In this document: one piece after another, positions 25,942 to 35,885 of the stretch | How the letters are laid out: the number at the start of each line of letters is the position of its first letter | How positions within the stretch are numbered: position 1 is the stretch's first letter | DNA from: Promicromonospora panici | GTDB taxonomy: Bacteria; Actinomycetota; Actinomycetes; Actinomycetales; Cellulomonadaceae | Assembly (NCBI RefSeq): GCF_900608595.1 | Contig: NZ_UWYY01000005.1 | Coordinates: forward strand, 124,001-188,000 | Direction of reading: 5' to 3' | Length of the DNA stretch: 64,000 nt | The notes under the pieces: model-generated | Told to the model about the DNA's origin: nothing | Database searches by the model: none | What the model saw: the letters and a program-made list of their open reading frames with translations, nothing else | Position numbers and translations under genes: made by a program

Positions 25942-28900
25942 GTGACAGCTCTTCCCGCCGCCCTGCCCGCCCTCGGCGAACGCTCCGCCGCCCTGCTGGA
26001 GGCCATGCGCACGCGCGTGGTCGTGGCCGACGGCGCCATGGGCACGATGATCCAGGCGGCGAATCCGACCCTGGAGGACTACGAGGGTCTTGAGGGCTGC
26101 AACGAGATCCTCACGGTCTCGCGGCCGGACATCATCGCAGGCGTGCACGACGGGTTCCTCGAGGTGGGCGTGGACGCCATCGAGTCGAACACGTTCGGTG
26201 CGAACTGGTCGAACCTGTCGGACTACGGCATCGACGACCGGATCCGCGAGCTGGCCCGCAAGGGTGCGGCGCTGGCCCGAGAGCGAGCGGACGCGTACTC
26301 GACGCCGGACCGCCCGCGCTGGGTGCTGGGCTCCATGGGCCCAGGCACGAAGCTGCCGTCGCTGGGCCACACCACGTACGCGCACCTCCGGGATACGTTC
26401 GCGGAGCAGGCGGCGGGCCTGATCGAGGGCGGCGCGGACGCGCTCCTGGTCGAGACGAGCCAGGACCTCCTGCAGGCCAAGGCCGCGGTGACGGGCTGCC
26501 GGCAGGCGATGTCCGACGTCGGGCAGCGGGTCGCGATCATCGTGTCGGTGACCGTGGAGACCACGGGGACCATGCTGATGGGCTCGGAGATCGGCGCGGC
26601 GCTGGTGGCGCTGCAGGCGCTGGGCATCGACGCGATCGGCATGAACTGCGCGACCGGCCCGGAGCAGATGAGCGAGCACCTGCGGCACCTGTCGCAGCAT
26701 GCGGAGATCCCCGTGACCTGCATGCCGAACGCGGGCCTGCCGGTGCTGGGGCCGGGCGGCGCCTCCTACCCGCTGACGCCGGAGGAGCTGGCCGCCGCGC
26801 ACACGCAGTTCGCGCGCGAGTTCGGCCTGGGCCTGGTGGGCGGCTGCTGCGGTACCACGCCGGAACACATGCGCCTGGTGGTCGAGGCCGTGGGCGGGGC
26901 GCCGGTCGGGCAGCGCGAGCCGGTGCGGGAGAACGCCGTCGCCTCGCTCTACTCCGCCACGGACCTGCGGCAGGAGACGAGCTTCCTCGCGATCGGCGAG
27001 CGCACCAACGCCAACGGCTCCAAGGCGTTCCGGGAGGCGATGCTGGACAGCCGCTGGGACGACGTCGTCGACATCGCACGGGCCCAGACCCGCGACGGCG
27101 CGCACATGCTGGACGTGTGCGTGGACTACGTGGGCCGCGACGGCGTCGAGGACGTGCGCGCGGTGGTCTCCCGGCTGGCCTCGGCGAGCACGCTGCCGCT
27201 CGTGATCGACTCCACGGAGCCGGCGGTGATCCGCGCGGGCCTGGAGCTGCTGGGCGGCCGCGGGGTTGTGAACTCGGTGAACTTCGAGGACGGCGACGGG
27301 CCGGACTCCCGGTTCGGGCGGATCATGCCGGCGGTCGTGGAGCACGGCGCCGCCGTCGTCGCGCTGACCATCGACGAGGAAGGCCAGGCGCGGACCGCCG
27401 ATGGGAAGGTGGCGATCGCCTCCCGGCTGATCGACACCCTGGTGAACGACTGGGGCATGCGCGTGGACGACATCATCGTCGACGCCCTGACCTTCCCGAT
27501 CGCCACCGGCCAGGAGGAGACGCGGCGCGACGCGATCGAGACCATCGAGGCGATCCGCGAGCTCACCCGCAAGTACCCCGGCGTACACACCACGCTCGGC
27601 GTCTCGAACGTGTCGTTCGGCCTGAACCCGGCGGCGCGCGCCGTGCTGAACTCGGTGTTCCTGCACGAGGCGACCGAGGCGGGCCTGGACTCGGCGATCG
27701 TGCACGCGGCGAAGATCCTCCCGCTGTCCTCGATCCCGGACGAGCAGCGGCAGACGGCGCTCGACCTGGTGTGGGACAAGCGCGAGTGGGACGCCGACGG
27801 CAACCTGACCTACGACCCGCTGTCCAAGCTGCTCGACCTGTTCGAGGGTGTGGATGCGGGGGCGATCCGGGATGCCCGGGCTGCGGAGCTGGCGGGGCTG
27901 CCCGTGGGCGAGCGGCTGGCCCGGCGGATCATCGACGGCGCCCGCAAGGGGCTCGAGCCCGACATCGAGGAGGCGCTGGGCGCCGGCATGAAGGCGCTGG
28001 ACATCGTCAACGACCACCTGCTGGAGGGCATGAAGGTGGTGGGCGAGCTGTTCGGCAAGGGCGAGATGCAGCTGCCGTTCGTGCTGCAGTCGGCGGAGGT
28101 GATGAAGGCCGCTGTCGCGCTGCTGGAGCCGCACATGGAGAAGGTCGAGGGCGACCAGACCAAGGGCACGATCGTGCTGGCGACCGTGCGTGGCGACGTG
28201 CACGACATCGGCAAGAACCTCGTGGACATCATCCTGACGAACAACGGCTACAAGGTGGTGAACATCGGCATCAAGCAGCCGGTGAGCGCCATGATCGACG
28301 CCGCGATCGAGCACGACGCCGACGTCATCGGCATGTCGGGGCTGCTGGTGAAGTCGACGGTGGTGATGAAGGAGAACCTGGAGGAGCTCGCCTCACGCGG
28401 GTACGACAAGCGGTGGCCGGTGCTGCTGGGTGGGGCTGCGCTGACTCGGACTTATGTCGAGGACGACCTGGCCGGGGTCTTTCCCGGGGTGGTGCGGTAC
28501 GCGAAGGACGCCTTCGAGGGGCTGCGGCTGATGGAGCCTCTCGTGCGTGTTGCCCGGGGCGCTTCGCCGGACGACGTCGGACTGCCGGCGCTGAAGAAGC
28601 GGCGGCACGCGGTGGTGACGGTGACGCAGACGGCTGTCGAGGACCTGCCTTCTCGGTCTGACGTGGCGGCCGACAATCCCGTGCCCGACCCGCCGTTCTG
28701 GGGCACGCGGATCGTGAAGGGCGTGCAGCTCTCCGAGTACGCCGCCTTCCTGGACGAGCGGGCGACGTTCATGGGTCAGTGGGGGCTCAAGCCGGGGCGC
28801 TCTTCGGACGGGGCGTCATATGAAGAACTGGTCGAGGCCGAGGGGCGGCCGCGGCTCGCGGGGTGGCTGGACCGGATCCTGACCGACCAGATCATGGACC

Positions 28901-29532
28901 CGACGGTGGTGTACGGGTACTTCCCGGTGTGGTCCGAGGGGGATTCCGTTGTTGTGGCGCACCATGGGGAGCTCGCCGGGATCGGCGCGCCCGACGGCGG
29001 GTCCGGTGGTGCTGTCGGGACCGAACGGCTGCGGTTCAACTTTCCGCGGCAGCGGCGGGACCGGCACCTGTGTCTCGCCGACTTCGTGCGGCCGCGGTCG
29101 TGGGTCGAGGAGACCGGGCGGTTCGACGTGCTGCCGGTGCAGCTCGTGACGGTCGGGGACTCCGTTTCCGCGCATACCGCTCGGCTCTTTGAAGCCAACA
29201 AGTACCGGGAGTACATGGAGCTGCACGGGCTTTCCGTGCAGCTCACCGAGGCGCTTGCCGAGTTCTGGCATGCGCGCGTGCGGGACGAGCTCGGGTTCGC
29301 GTCCGAGGAGCCGGCCGGGGTCGAGGGGATGTTCAAGCTGGAGTACCGCGGGGCGCGGTTCTCGCTGGGGTATCCGGCGTGCCCGCAGATGGAGGACCGG
29401 CACAAGGTGGTGGAGCTGCTGCGGCCGGAGCGGGTCGGGGTGACGCTGTCGGACGAGCTGCAGCTGCATCCGGAGCAGTCGACGGATGCGTTCGTGTTCC
29501 ACCACCCGGAGGCGAAGTACTTCTCTGTGTGA
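25942..29532 (+). CDS. metH: Cobalamin-dependent methionine synthase
   Basis: The 1196-residue enzyme methylates homocysteine using methyl-tetrahydrofolate and cobalamin. All four modules are present: homocysteine-binding with zinc cysteines (GMNC near 236, GGCC near 302), the pterin-binding module (FLAIGERTNANGSKAF, from 348), the B12 module with DxHxxG (752-757, GDVHDIG) and the C-terminal activation domain (RFSLGYPACPQMEDR). GTG 25942 follows a -10-like TACGCT by six bases, so it may be leaderless. No cobalamin riboswitch fits in the 67-base gap. GC content drops slightly near the 3' end. Confidence 0.95.
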   Translation: MTALPAALPALGERSAALLEAMRTRVVVADGAMGTMIQAANPTLEDYEGLEGCNEILTVSRPDIIAGVHDGFLEVGVDAIESNTFGANWSNLSDYGIDDRIRELARKGAALARERADAYSTPDRPRWVLGSMGPGTKLPSLGHTTYAHLRDTFAEQAAGLIEGGADALLVETSQDLLQAKAAVTGCRQAMSDVGQRVAIIVSVTVETTGTMLMGSEIGAALVALQALGIDAIGMNCATGPEQMSEHLRHLSQHAEIPVTCMPNAGLPVLGPGGASYPLTPEELAAAHTQFAREFGLGLVGGCCGTTPEHMRLVVEAVGGAPVGQREPVRENAVASLYSATDLRQETSFLAIGERTNANGSKAFREAMLDSRWDDVVDIARAQTRDGAHMLDVCVDYVGRDGVEDVRAVVSRLASASTLPLVIDSTEPAVIRAGLELLGGRGVVNSVNFEDGDGPDSRFGRIMPAVVEHGAAVVALTIDEEGQARTADGKVAIASRLIDTLVNDWGMRVDDIIVDALTFPIATGQEETRRDAIETIEAIRELTRKYPGVHTTLGVSNVSFGLNPAARAVLNSVFLHEATEAGLDSAIVHAAKILPLSSIPDEQRQTALDLVWDKREWDADGNLTYDPLSKLLDLFEGVDAGAIRDARAAELAGLPVGERLARRIIDGARKGLEPDIEEALGAGMKALDIVNDHLLEGMKVVGELFGKGEMQLPFVLQSAEVMKAAVALLEPHMEKVEGDQTKGTIVLATVRGDVHDIGKNLVDIILTNNGYKVVNIGIKQPVSAMIDAAIEHDADVIGMSGLLVKSTVVMKENLEELASRGYDKRWPVLLGGAALTRTYVEDDLAGVFPGVVRYAKDAFEGLRLMEPLVRVARGASPDDVGLPALKKRRHAVVTVTQTAVEDLPSRSDVAADNPVPDPPFWGTRIVKGVQLSEYAAFLDERATFMGQWGLKPGRSSDGASYEELVEAEGRPRLAGWLDRILTDQIMDPTVVYGYFPVWSEGDSVVVAHHGELAGIGAPDGGSGGAVGTERLRFNFPRQRRDRHLCLADFVRPRSWVEETGRFDVLPVQLVTVGDSVSAHTARLFEANKYREYMELHGLSVQLTEALAEFWHARVRDELGFASEEPAGVEGMFKLEYRGARFSLGYPACPQMEDRHKVVELLRPERVGVTLSDELQLHPEQSTDAFVFHHPEAKYFSV

Positions 29533-29763
29533 CTTCTGGGATGGTGGCCGTCCGACCAGGTCAAGCGCGTTCTCACTGGTCAGAGCCTCGGGCGGATTCC
29601 CGTGACTCCCGTATCCAGACGTCGCTGGACGTTCCTCAGCCTCGGCGGGTCGATCACGTTCCACGACCCCGCTCTATGGAACCGTGGGAGCGTTCTCACA
29701 ATCTTGGTCTTCCTGTCCACGTTTTTGATTGCCACCAGGCGCCGCGCGACCGATGATTAATCG
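29533..29763. other. Intergenic region before the first AraC gene
   Basis: No gene is visible. It contains a weak stem GACCAG/CTGGTC (29554-29581) and two copies of GCGTTCTCAC (29567-29576, 29690-29699). The second lies in TGGGAGCGTTCTCA (29685-29698), which differs from a CebR/CelR-type box at two of 14 positions. Confidence 0.4.
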
Positions 29764-30825
29764 GTGGCTACAGATCCTGTGTCAGGAATCGAGTCTCCAG
29801 AATATGAGAGCAAGCTGGAAGAAATCTTTGCCGAATACCCTATCCCGCTTGCCGAACATCAGCTCTTAAAAACCGCCGATCCCAATATCGCCCGTGAAGA
29901 AGTATCTCGGGCGCTCTTCCCTCACGAACTACACCTCAAAGGTGACACTCGCCGTTTCGAGGCTTCGATCCGCAACGCCAGACTTCGGGCGGTGAGTATC
30001 ACCGTCCTGGCCTATGGGGCCGAAGTCGAACTCGTCGCCGAGCGTGCCGATGCCTCGTTCATCGTCGCCCACTCACTCGTCGGACGAGCGACGTTCAGTA
30101 TCGGCGGTCAGTCGGTCGCCGTTCGGCCCGGTACCGCAGCAGTATCCACGCCCGGCAAGCCTATCCGCATCAGGTGGCAGCCCGGGAGCGTCATGATGGT
30201 GATCACCATCGACCGCACCGCAATGGAAGCAGAGTTTGAAACGTGGGTCGATGCCAAACCGAGCGTCCCCCTGCGTTTCCAGCCCGTCGTCAACGTCTGG
30301 GACATGCCGGCCGCCAGCTGGTGGACTGCTGTCGACAACCTCGTCGAAGACCTTGATTCATCAACACCGATGCTCCGCCACCCCGCCGCGGCTTCCGTAG
30401 CCGAGCGAGGATTGATGGTCGGGCTGCTGCTCGCCATGCCGCACAACTATTCGAGCCAGCTATGGGAGAAGCCATCACCGATCGGCCCTGAATGGCTGCG
30501 CCGCGCAGTCGATCTGATCGAACAGCTTCCGCATCGCACCTGGACGGTGCCCGACCTGGCACGAGCATCGAACACGAGCACCCGGGCTCTGTTTGACGGA
30601 TTTCGCCGGTGGCTGGGGACCACCCCCATGGACTATCAGCGGCAGATCAGGCTGCGACGTGCCTGGATCGAGCTTCGGACCGCCGACCCCAGCGCGGAGA
30701 CCACGGTTACCGCGATCGCGTCCCGGCTCGGGTTCACCAACCTGGGGCGTTTCGCTGCTGAGTATCGCCGGCGCTTCGGCGAGCTGCCATCGGTGACCTT
30801 GCAGCGCGGCCGCGATGGCTACTGA
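29764..30825 (+). CDS. AraC-family regulator (AraC-binding-like domain)
   Basis: The 353-residue protein has an N-terminal cupin-like ligand domain of the AraC_binding_2 type (residues 40-180) and a C-terminal AraC DNA-binding domain with two helix-turn-helices (VPDLARASNTSTRALFDGFR; TAIASRLGFTNLGRFAAEYRRRFG). GTG 29764 has no clear ribosome site. It converges on the ABC/FAD-oxidoreductase operon, with a 137-base gap. Its target is unknown; a role in that operon is plausible. Confidence 0.85.
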   Translation: MATDPVSGIESPEYESKLEEIFAEYPIPLAEHQLLKTADPNIAREEVSRALFPHELHLKGDTRRFEASIRNARLRAVSITVLAYGAEVELVAERADASFIVAHSLVGRATFSIGGQSVAVRPGTAAVSTPGKPIRIRWQPGSVMMVITIDRTAMEAEFETWVDAKPSVPLRFQPVVNVWDMPAASWWTAVDNLVEDLDSSTPMLRHPAAASVAERGLMVGLLLAMPHNYSSQLWEKPSPIGPEWLRRAVDLIEQLPHRTWTVPDLARASNTSTRALFDGFRRWLGTTPMDYQRQIRLRRAWIELRTADPSAETTVTAIASRLGFTNLGRFAAEYRRRFGELPSVTLQRGRDGY

Positions 30826-30962
30826 TCCTGTCTCGCCTTCCTCCGCGCCTCGGTAGTCCCCGCGTGTCGTGCATGGCGGAGATCGATCGGTTGCCTCGAC
30901 TCGTAGGTCGCCCATGGAGCGTGATCCCCAGTATTGGCACCGCCGACGGTCCGCCGCTCTCC

Positions 30963-31814
30963 CTACTTGACGGCTCCGGCGGTGAGGCCGGCGATCACCT
31001 GGCGCTGCAAGATCAGGAAGAGGCAGATCGGTACCAGCATCACCAAGGTCGCGCCGGCCACCGCCCCGGTGACGTTGAATCCGAACTGCGACTTGAAACC
31101 GGCCAGCACAAGCTGAACGTTCCGGTTCTCCTCCGATACCAGCAAGAGGTTGGCGAAGAAGAACTCGTTCCAGATGTTCACGAACGCCACGACCGCGACG
31201 GTCGCCAACGCGGGTCGCGTCAACGGCAGCACGATGCGGAACAGCGTTGTGAAGTATCCCGCGCCGTCGATCATCGCGGCTTCCTCCAGCTCCGGCGGAG
31301 TTGAGACGAGGAAGGCCCGCAGCACGACGAACGTGAACGGGAACTGCAGCGCCGAGTAGAAGATCACCATCCCGAGCCGCGAGTCGAACATCCCCAGCTC
31401 CCGCACCACGAAGAACACCGGAGTCGCCAGACCGACCAGGGGCAACGCGAGCGCCAAGGAGAACAACGCGACCAGTGCGTTGCGCCCGCGAAATGAGAAC
31501 CGCGCCAGCGGGTAAGCCGCTAGGAACGCCGTCCCCAGCGCACCGACCGTTCCAAGCCCTGCGTAAATGAGCGTGTTCAACATGTATTCGTGCAAGTGGA
31601 TCTGGGTAAACGCGTCGATGAATCCTTGGAGTGTGAACGGCGATGGCCAGAACCCATTCCCGGAGAAGATCTGGTTCCCGGTCTTGAAGCTTGACAGCAT
31701 CACCCACACCGTCGGTGCCAGTGCCAGCAGCACGACGATACCCAGGAATCCGTAGATCAGGATGTTTGCCCACACGGATCGACGCGCGATTCTGGTATTT
31801 CCTGTCTCGCTCAT
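30963..31814 (-). CDS. ABC sugar transporter permease, MalG-like (third importer)
   Basis: A 283-residue permease with six membrane segments and EAA loop EEAAMIDGAGYFTT, and a MalG-like tail GLTAGAVK. Its ATG overlaps the MalF stop (ATGA). It is the last gene of the operon that begins with the FAD oxidoreductase gene. Confidence 0.9.
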   Translation of the reverse strand: MSETGNTRIARRSVWANILIYGFLGIVVLLALAPTVWVMLSSFKTGNQIFSGNGFWPSPFTLQGFIDAFTQIHLHEYMLNTLIYAGLGTVGALGTAFLAAYPLARFSFRGRNALVALFSLALALPLVGLATPVFFVVRELGMFDSRLGMVIFYSALQFPFTFVVLRAFLVSTPPELEEAAMIDGAGYFTTLFRIVLPLTRPALATVAVVAFVNIWNEFFFANLLLVSEENRNVQLVLAGFKSQFGFNVTGAVAGATLVMLVPICLFLILQRQVIAGLTAGAVK

Positions 31815-32815
31815 AATGCTCGCTCCCCGATTCGAAATGCCCGCCGGACGGTGATGATCAGCACCAGGCCGATGACGATGATCACCGAGCCGACCGCGTT
31901 GGCGTAACCCCATTCGCCGCTCAGATAGGCCCGGTACGCGTACAGCGCCAGCGTCGCCGTCGCGTCGTCCGGCCCGCCGGCCGTCAGAATGAACACCAGG
32001 TCGAACATGCCGATGTCCACCAGGAGTCGGATGAGGATCGCGGTCCCGATGACGTTGCGCAGCAGCGGCAAGGTGATCCGCGTGAGCTGCTGCCATGTCG
32101 TGGCGCCGTCGACCGAGGCTGCCTCGTACAGCTCGTTCGGGATCGACGCGATCTCGGCCATGACCAGCACGACGACGAACCCGATGATGAACACGAAGGT
32201 CCCCGCCACGGCCCATCGCGCCGTCGCGGTGTCGAAGAGCCAGTCCCTGTCCCCGGGAAGGCCCAGCGCGCCGAGGGCGTTGTTCAGCAATCCCGCCCTC
32301 GGGTTGTAGAACATGGAGAAGATGACGGCGTAGGCCGCGCCGGAGATCACGAACGGCACGAAGACGATCGTCCGCAGAGCTTTCCACCCGCGAGGCCGCA
32401 GCGCGAGCACCATGCCGACGCCGACGCCGAGCGGGACCTGAATGAACACCGAGGCTGCGGCATAGAACAGCGTGTTGACTATCGCCTTGAAGAAGACCGG
32501 GTCCTGGAACATCTGCCGGTAGTTGTCCAACCCCACCCAAGCGAAGTCCAGACCACTCCATCGAGCGAACGCCGTTCCCGTTAGGACGAAGAACGGCACC
32601 AAGAAGAACGTGCCGAACAGGAGCAGCCCAGGTAGCAGTGAGACCACGATCGGCCCGCGCATGCCCCGCGGGATCCTCGTCCCCGAGACAGGCCTGGCAG
32701 ACCGCTTGAGAGATCGCCGCTCCACCTGCCCCCCGACGGGCGCGCGCTCGGCCGAGGCGGCCCGCTCGTTGCCGGAGGCGGAATGCGGCGGCCGGTGCCT
32801 TGTGAGAACGCTCAT
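31811..32815 (-). CDS. ABC sugar transporter permease, MalF-like (third importer)
   Basis: The 334-residue protein has a long basic tail (residues 1-55), six membrane segments and EAA loop YEAASVDGATTWQQL. ATG 32815 is 10 bases downstream of the binding-protein stop; an in-frame start at 32836 would overlap that gene. Confidence 0.9.
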   Translation of the reverse strand: MSVLTRHRPPHSASGNERAASAERAPVGGQVERRSLKRSARPVSGTRIPRGMRGPIVVSLLPGLLLFGTFFLVPFFVLTGTAFARWSGLDFAWVGLDNYRQMFQDPVFFKAIVNTLFYAAASVFIQVPLGVGVGMVLALRPRGWKALRTIVFVPFVISGAAYAVIFSMFYNPRAGLLNNALGALGLPGDRDWLFDTATARWAVAGTFVFIIGFVVVLVMAEIASIPNELYEAASVDGATTWQQLTRITLPLLRNVIGTAILIRLLVDIGMFDLVFILTAGGPDDATATLALYAYRAYLSGEWGYANAVGSVIIVIGLVLIITVRRAFRIGERAL

Positions 32816-32825
32816 CGTCAGCCGC

Positions 32826-34154
32826 CTACTGCGCACTCGACGCGGAGTCGTCGGTCAAGCGCTGCAGGAACTCGTCGGTGTCCATGTCGCCCTTCACGTA
32901 GGCGGGCCACAGGTTCTTCCATGACGTATCGAGTCCAGCCGGTCCGTGCACGCGCGCGTGCGGGTAGCTGTACGTCAGATCGGCGGTCTGCTCGATCAGC
33001 CCAGTCGCGAGCGGTTCCAGGTCTGCGGCTTCGGTCGCCGCAGCATCGACCTGCACTGGCGGGTTGGCGCCCGTCGCCTGTGCCTGCGCGAGCACCTCGT
33101 CCTCAGACGTCATGAACTTGACGAAGGTCTCGACCGCTTCGAGCTTTCGCTCGTCTGTCGTACCGGATACCCATCCCGCACCCGAAACGACGACCGTGCC
33201 CTGGCCGCCATCCGACCAGCCTGGTGCGGGGGCGTAGCCCGTCTTCTCGTACAGGCCCGGAGCCGCCTCGGTCGTGAGGTTGGTCTTGACGAACCACGGT
33301 CCGTTGGGAACCATCGCCGCTTCTTCGGTCAGGTACGGGGCGGCCGCGTTCTGGAAATCGCCGGAGAACGCGTCAGCGTTCACGTAGCCCTCGACGTGCC
33401 AGTCCCGGAGGCGCTCGGTCGCCTGGACCACCGCGGGGTCCTCCCCCCAGTCCTCCAGCTCGACGATCTTCTCGCCGAGAAACTCGTCGCCGCCGGGTTG
33501 GGTCCCGATCAGGTTGGCCCACATCAGCTTCGTCGCCCAGTCGCCGTCCAGTGCGATCGCGATCTTGTCCTGCTGCTTGAGCTCTGCAGCCAGATCCTCG
33601 AGCTCGTCCCAGGTCGCCGGGAACCGGTCGTATCCGGCGGCTTCGAGCAGTGCCGAGTTGTAGTAGATCCCGATCGCGTCGCGCTGCTGCGGGATCGCCC
33701 AGATCTGGCCTTCCGGGCCTGTCAGTGCGTCGAACGCCTGGTCCTGGAAGCTTGCCGCCCAGTCGCCGTCGGCTTCCAGGCTCGACGCGAAGTCGTGGAG
33801 CTTGCCGGTCTCCTGCATCGCCTTGATCTCGCCGGAGTTGAGTTGGAAGAGATCAGGCAGGTCGTCGGCGAGGGCGAGTCGCTGGTAATACTGCAGCCGG
33901 TCATCGCCGGAGCCGGCGTTCGGGTTCTCGATGGTCTCGATCCGAAAGTCGCCAGCGAACTCTTCGTTGAACCGTTGTGCGGCCTCGTAGTTGTACTGCA
34001 GGAACGGATCGGTCGGGCTCTCCTGGCAGGTGGCGCAGGTGACCACCACCTCGCCCGAGTCGGCAGCATCCGGACCGGAGCTGCATCCCGCGACACCTGC
34101 CAGCAAGGCAGCTGCCGAAACGGTTGCCACTGTCGTCCTTCTAGCCTTGTCCAT
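32826..34154 (-). CDS. ABC sugar transporter, substrate-binding lipoprotein (third importer)
   Basis: A 442-residue binding protein with signal peptide and lipobox LAGVAGC followed by SSGPD. ATG 34154 follows AAGGAG at eight bases. It is a family 1 type protein (LADDLPDLFQLNSGE, PATWDELEDLAAEL). An unusual double cysteine lies just inside the mature end (VTCATCQES). The gene begins 76 bases after the FAD oxidoreductase stop. Confidence 0.9.
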   Translation of the reverse strand: MDKARRTTVATVSAAALLAGVAGCSSGPDAADSGEVVVTCATCQESPTDPFLQYNYEAAQRFNEEFAGDFRIETIENPNAGSGDDRLQYYQRLALADDLPDLFQLNSGEIKAMQETGKLHDFASSLEADGDWAASFQDQAFDALTGPEGQIWAIPQQRDAIGIYYNSALLEAAGYDRFPATWDELEDLAAELKQQDKIAIALDGDWATKLMWANLIGTQPGGDEFLGEKIVELEDWGEDPAVVQATERLRDWHVEGYVNADAFSGDFQNAAAPYLTEEAAMVPNGPWFVKTNLTTEAAPGLYEKTGYAPAPGWSDGGQGTVVVSGAGWVSGTTDERKLEAVETFVKFMTSEDEVLAQAQATGANPPVQVDAAATEAADLEPLATGLIEQTADLTYSYPHARVHGPAGLDTSWKNLWPAYVKGDMDTDEFLQRLTDDSASSAQ

Positions 34155-34230
34155 GACATCATCTCCTTTGATGATCTCTTCGTGAATTGAAGGGTTGTCG
34201 TCGTCTTCGACGTCACCAGCTGCTTTCCGT

Positions 34231-35859
34231 TCAGTAGCCGGTGATTCGCGGCCAGTGCCGCTCGATGCCGGCCTCTTCGATTTCCTGTGTGAAATCGGCC
34301 AGCAGTTCCTCATCGGCTCTGACCTGCCGCGGCGATGTTTTGTGTTGCACGCAGAATGCGATCAGGTGGCCGGTGACCTCGCCGATGTTCCATTCCATGA
34401 GCGGCATTCGGTAGGCGCCGTTCGTGATGTGTGTTGTGCCGATGTTCTTCGCGCCCGGAAGCAGGTTCTCGACACGGATCGGCATCAGTGCGCCCAGCGG
34501 TAGCTCGAACGGGCAGCATCCGATGTCGATGTACGGATCTCCCCCGGTGGAGGGGTGCAGGTCGATCCGGTACATCCCCACGCCGACGCTGTCCGGGTAT
34601 GAGACGGCGCCGGCCACGCCCCTCACCGCGAGGGAGAGCTCTTGTTCCACGATGGTGTGTTCGGCTCGGATGCGGCGAGACTCCCTGATGTAGGGCGTCT
34701 TCGCCAAGCCGTCGTCGGTGTCGCCGAGGATGTCGCCGCGCAGGCGCAGCCCCGGCCATCCGGTGCCGCCGTCTGGTCGGGGCGCTTCGGTCTGCAGCCA
34801 GTAGAGGAAGGAGCGGCTCAGTTCCCGTGCGGCACGCGCGTGCGCGTCGGCCTCCGGATGGTCGAAGACCGGCCCACCCCAGTAGTCCATCTGTGGCCAG
34901 TTGACCAGGGTGAGGTCGCTTGGATAGGTGTCCGGCTGGAAGTTCGCCCTGGCCGCGATCCGGCGGAAGGTCCAGAGGTTTCGGTCCATCGAACCCACCC
35001 GCTGGTCCGCGTAGTCGGGTCGGATCACCGTCGGGTCGTCGTCGGGATTCGGCCAGAATTGGTGCTGGATCGGTTTGCGCGTCTTCGGGTGCGGCGCGGT
35101 CAGCGAGAGCTGGCCGTTCGGCCAGTCGACGGGGCGGTCGGCCTTGAACCGGTCGTATGCCTCCGGTTTGTCGATGGTGTGATCTTCTTCGGGCCGGTAG
35201 TCGAGTGCAAAGCACACTGAAACCGGCTGCATGTTGAGCGGGTCGGCGACGTCGGCGGCATGCGGTTCACCGGTCTCGCTTTGGGCCTCGGAGCCTGTCA
35301 CGTACTCGACGCCGGCCAGCGGCAGCAGTTCACCGGTCTCGGTAGCGTCGATGACCCACTGGGCGGAGATCACCGTCGACACGCCGGTTTGACTGCTGCG
35401 CACCGTCACCGCCGTGATGCGGTCGCCTTCGGTCTCGGCGGCGAGAGGTTCGTGCTCCATGAGGATGCGCAGCTGCCCCGAGCCCCGCAGCGGCGCGACC
35501 AGGCTCTCGAGCACGGCCACCGTGACCCGAGGCTCGTGGCAGAGATCGGAGACCTTCGCGCCGCCGGGATTGAACGCGCGCCGTCGCAGCGCAGCGTCGG
35601 TCAGGGGGTAGTGCCGTCGGTAGTACTCGCGCACGGCGTTTCGGTAGTCGCGATATGTCGCAGTGCTGCCGAACTGCTCGATCCAGACGTGTTCGTCCGG
35701 CGGAACCGCTTGAGCGGTCAGCACTCCGCCCAGCCAATCGGTTGGTTCGGTGAGCATCACGCGAATGCCGCGGCGGGCAGCGGTGACGGCGGCCATGACG
35801 CCGCCTACGCCGCCCCCGACTACGAGGAGCTGTGTCTCAGTTTCATGCATAGGAATCAT
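34231..35859 (-). CDS. FAD-dependent oxidoreductase (FAD_oxidored family)
   Basis: The 542-residue protein begins with a dinucleotide-binding motif, VVGGGVGGVMAAVTAARRG, then TEPTDWLGGVLTAQ, which is typical of the PF12831 family. The C-terminal half has PGAKNIGTTHITNGAYRM. There is no signal peptide. Members often lie beside sugar importers or polysaccharide-degrading enzymes, but their reactions are mostly unknown; this one may oxidise the imported sugar or glycoside. Two close starts exist (35859, 35850). It is divergent from an AraC gene. Confidence 0.85.
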   Translation of the reverse strand: MIPMHETETQLLVVGGGVGGVMAAVTAARRGIRVMLTEPTDWLGGVLTAQAVPPDEHVWIEQFGSTATYRDYRNAVREYYRRHYPLTDAALRRRAFNPGGAKVSDLCHEPRVTVAVLESLVAPLRGSGQLRILMEHEPLAAETEGDRITAVTVRSSQTGVSTVISAQWVIDATETGELLPLAGVEYVTGSEAQSETGEPHAADVADPLNMQPVSVCFALDYRPEEDHTIDKPEAYDRFKADRPVDWPNGQLSLTAPHPKTRKPIQHQFWPNPDDDPTVIRPDYADQRVGSMDRNLWTFRRIAARANFQPDTYPSDLTLVNWPQMDYWGGPVFDHPEADAHARAARELSRSFLYWLQTEAPRPDGGTGWPGLRLRGDILGDTDDGLAKTPYIRESRRIRAEHTIVEQELSLAVRGVAGAVSYPDSVGVGMYRIDLHPSTGGDPYIDIGCCPFELPLGALMPIRVENLLPGAKNIGTTHITNGAYRMPLMEWNIGEVTGHLIAFCVQHKTSPRQVRADEELLADFTQEIEEAGIERHWPRITGY

Positions 35860-35885
35860 GACACCAGGATTTGACCACCATTAAC

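Noticed and set aside
32802-32811. A third copy of GCGTTCTCAC on the minus strand
   Set aside because: It encodes the start of the MalF-like protein (MSVLT), so codons explain it.
34116-34128. A LacI-like GAAACGGTTGCC near the third binding-protein start
   Set aside because: It lies inside the signal-peptide codons, on no promoter, and has no partner site.
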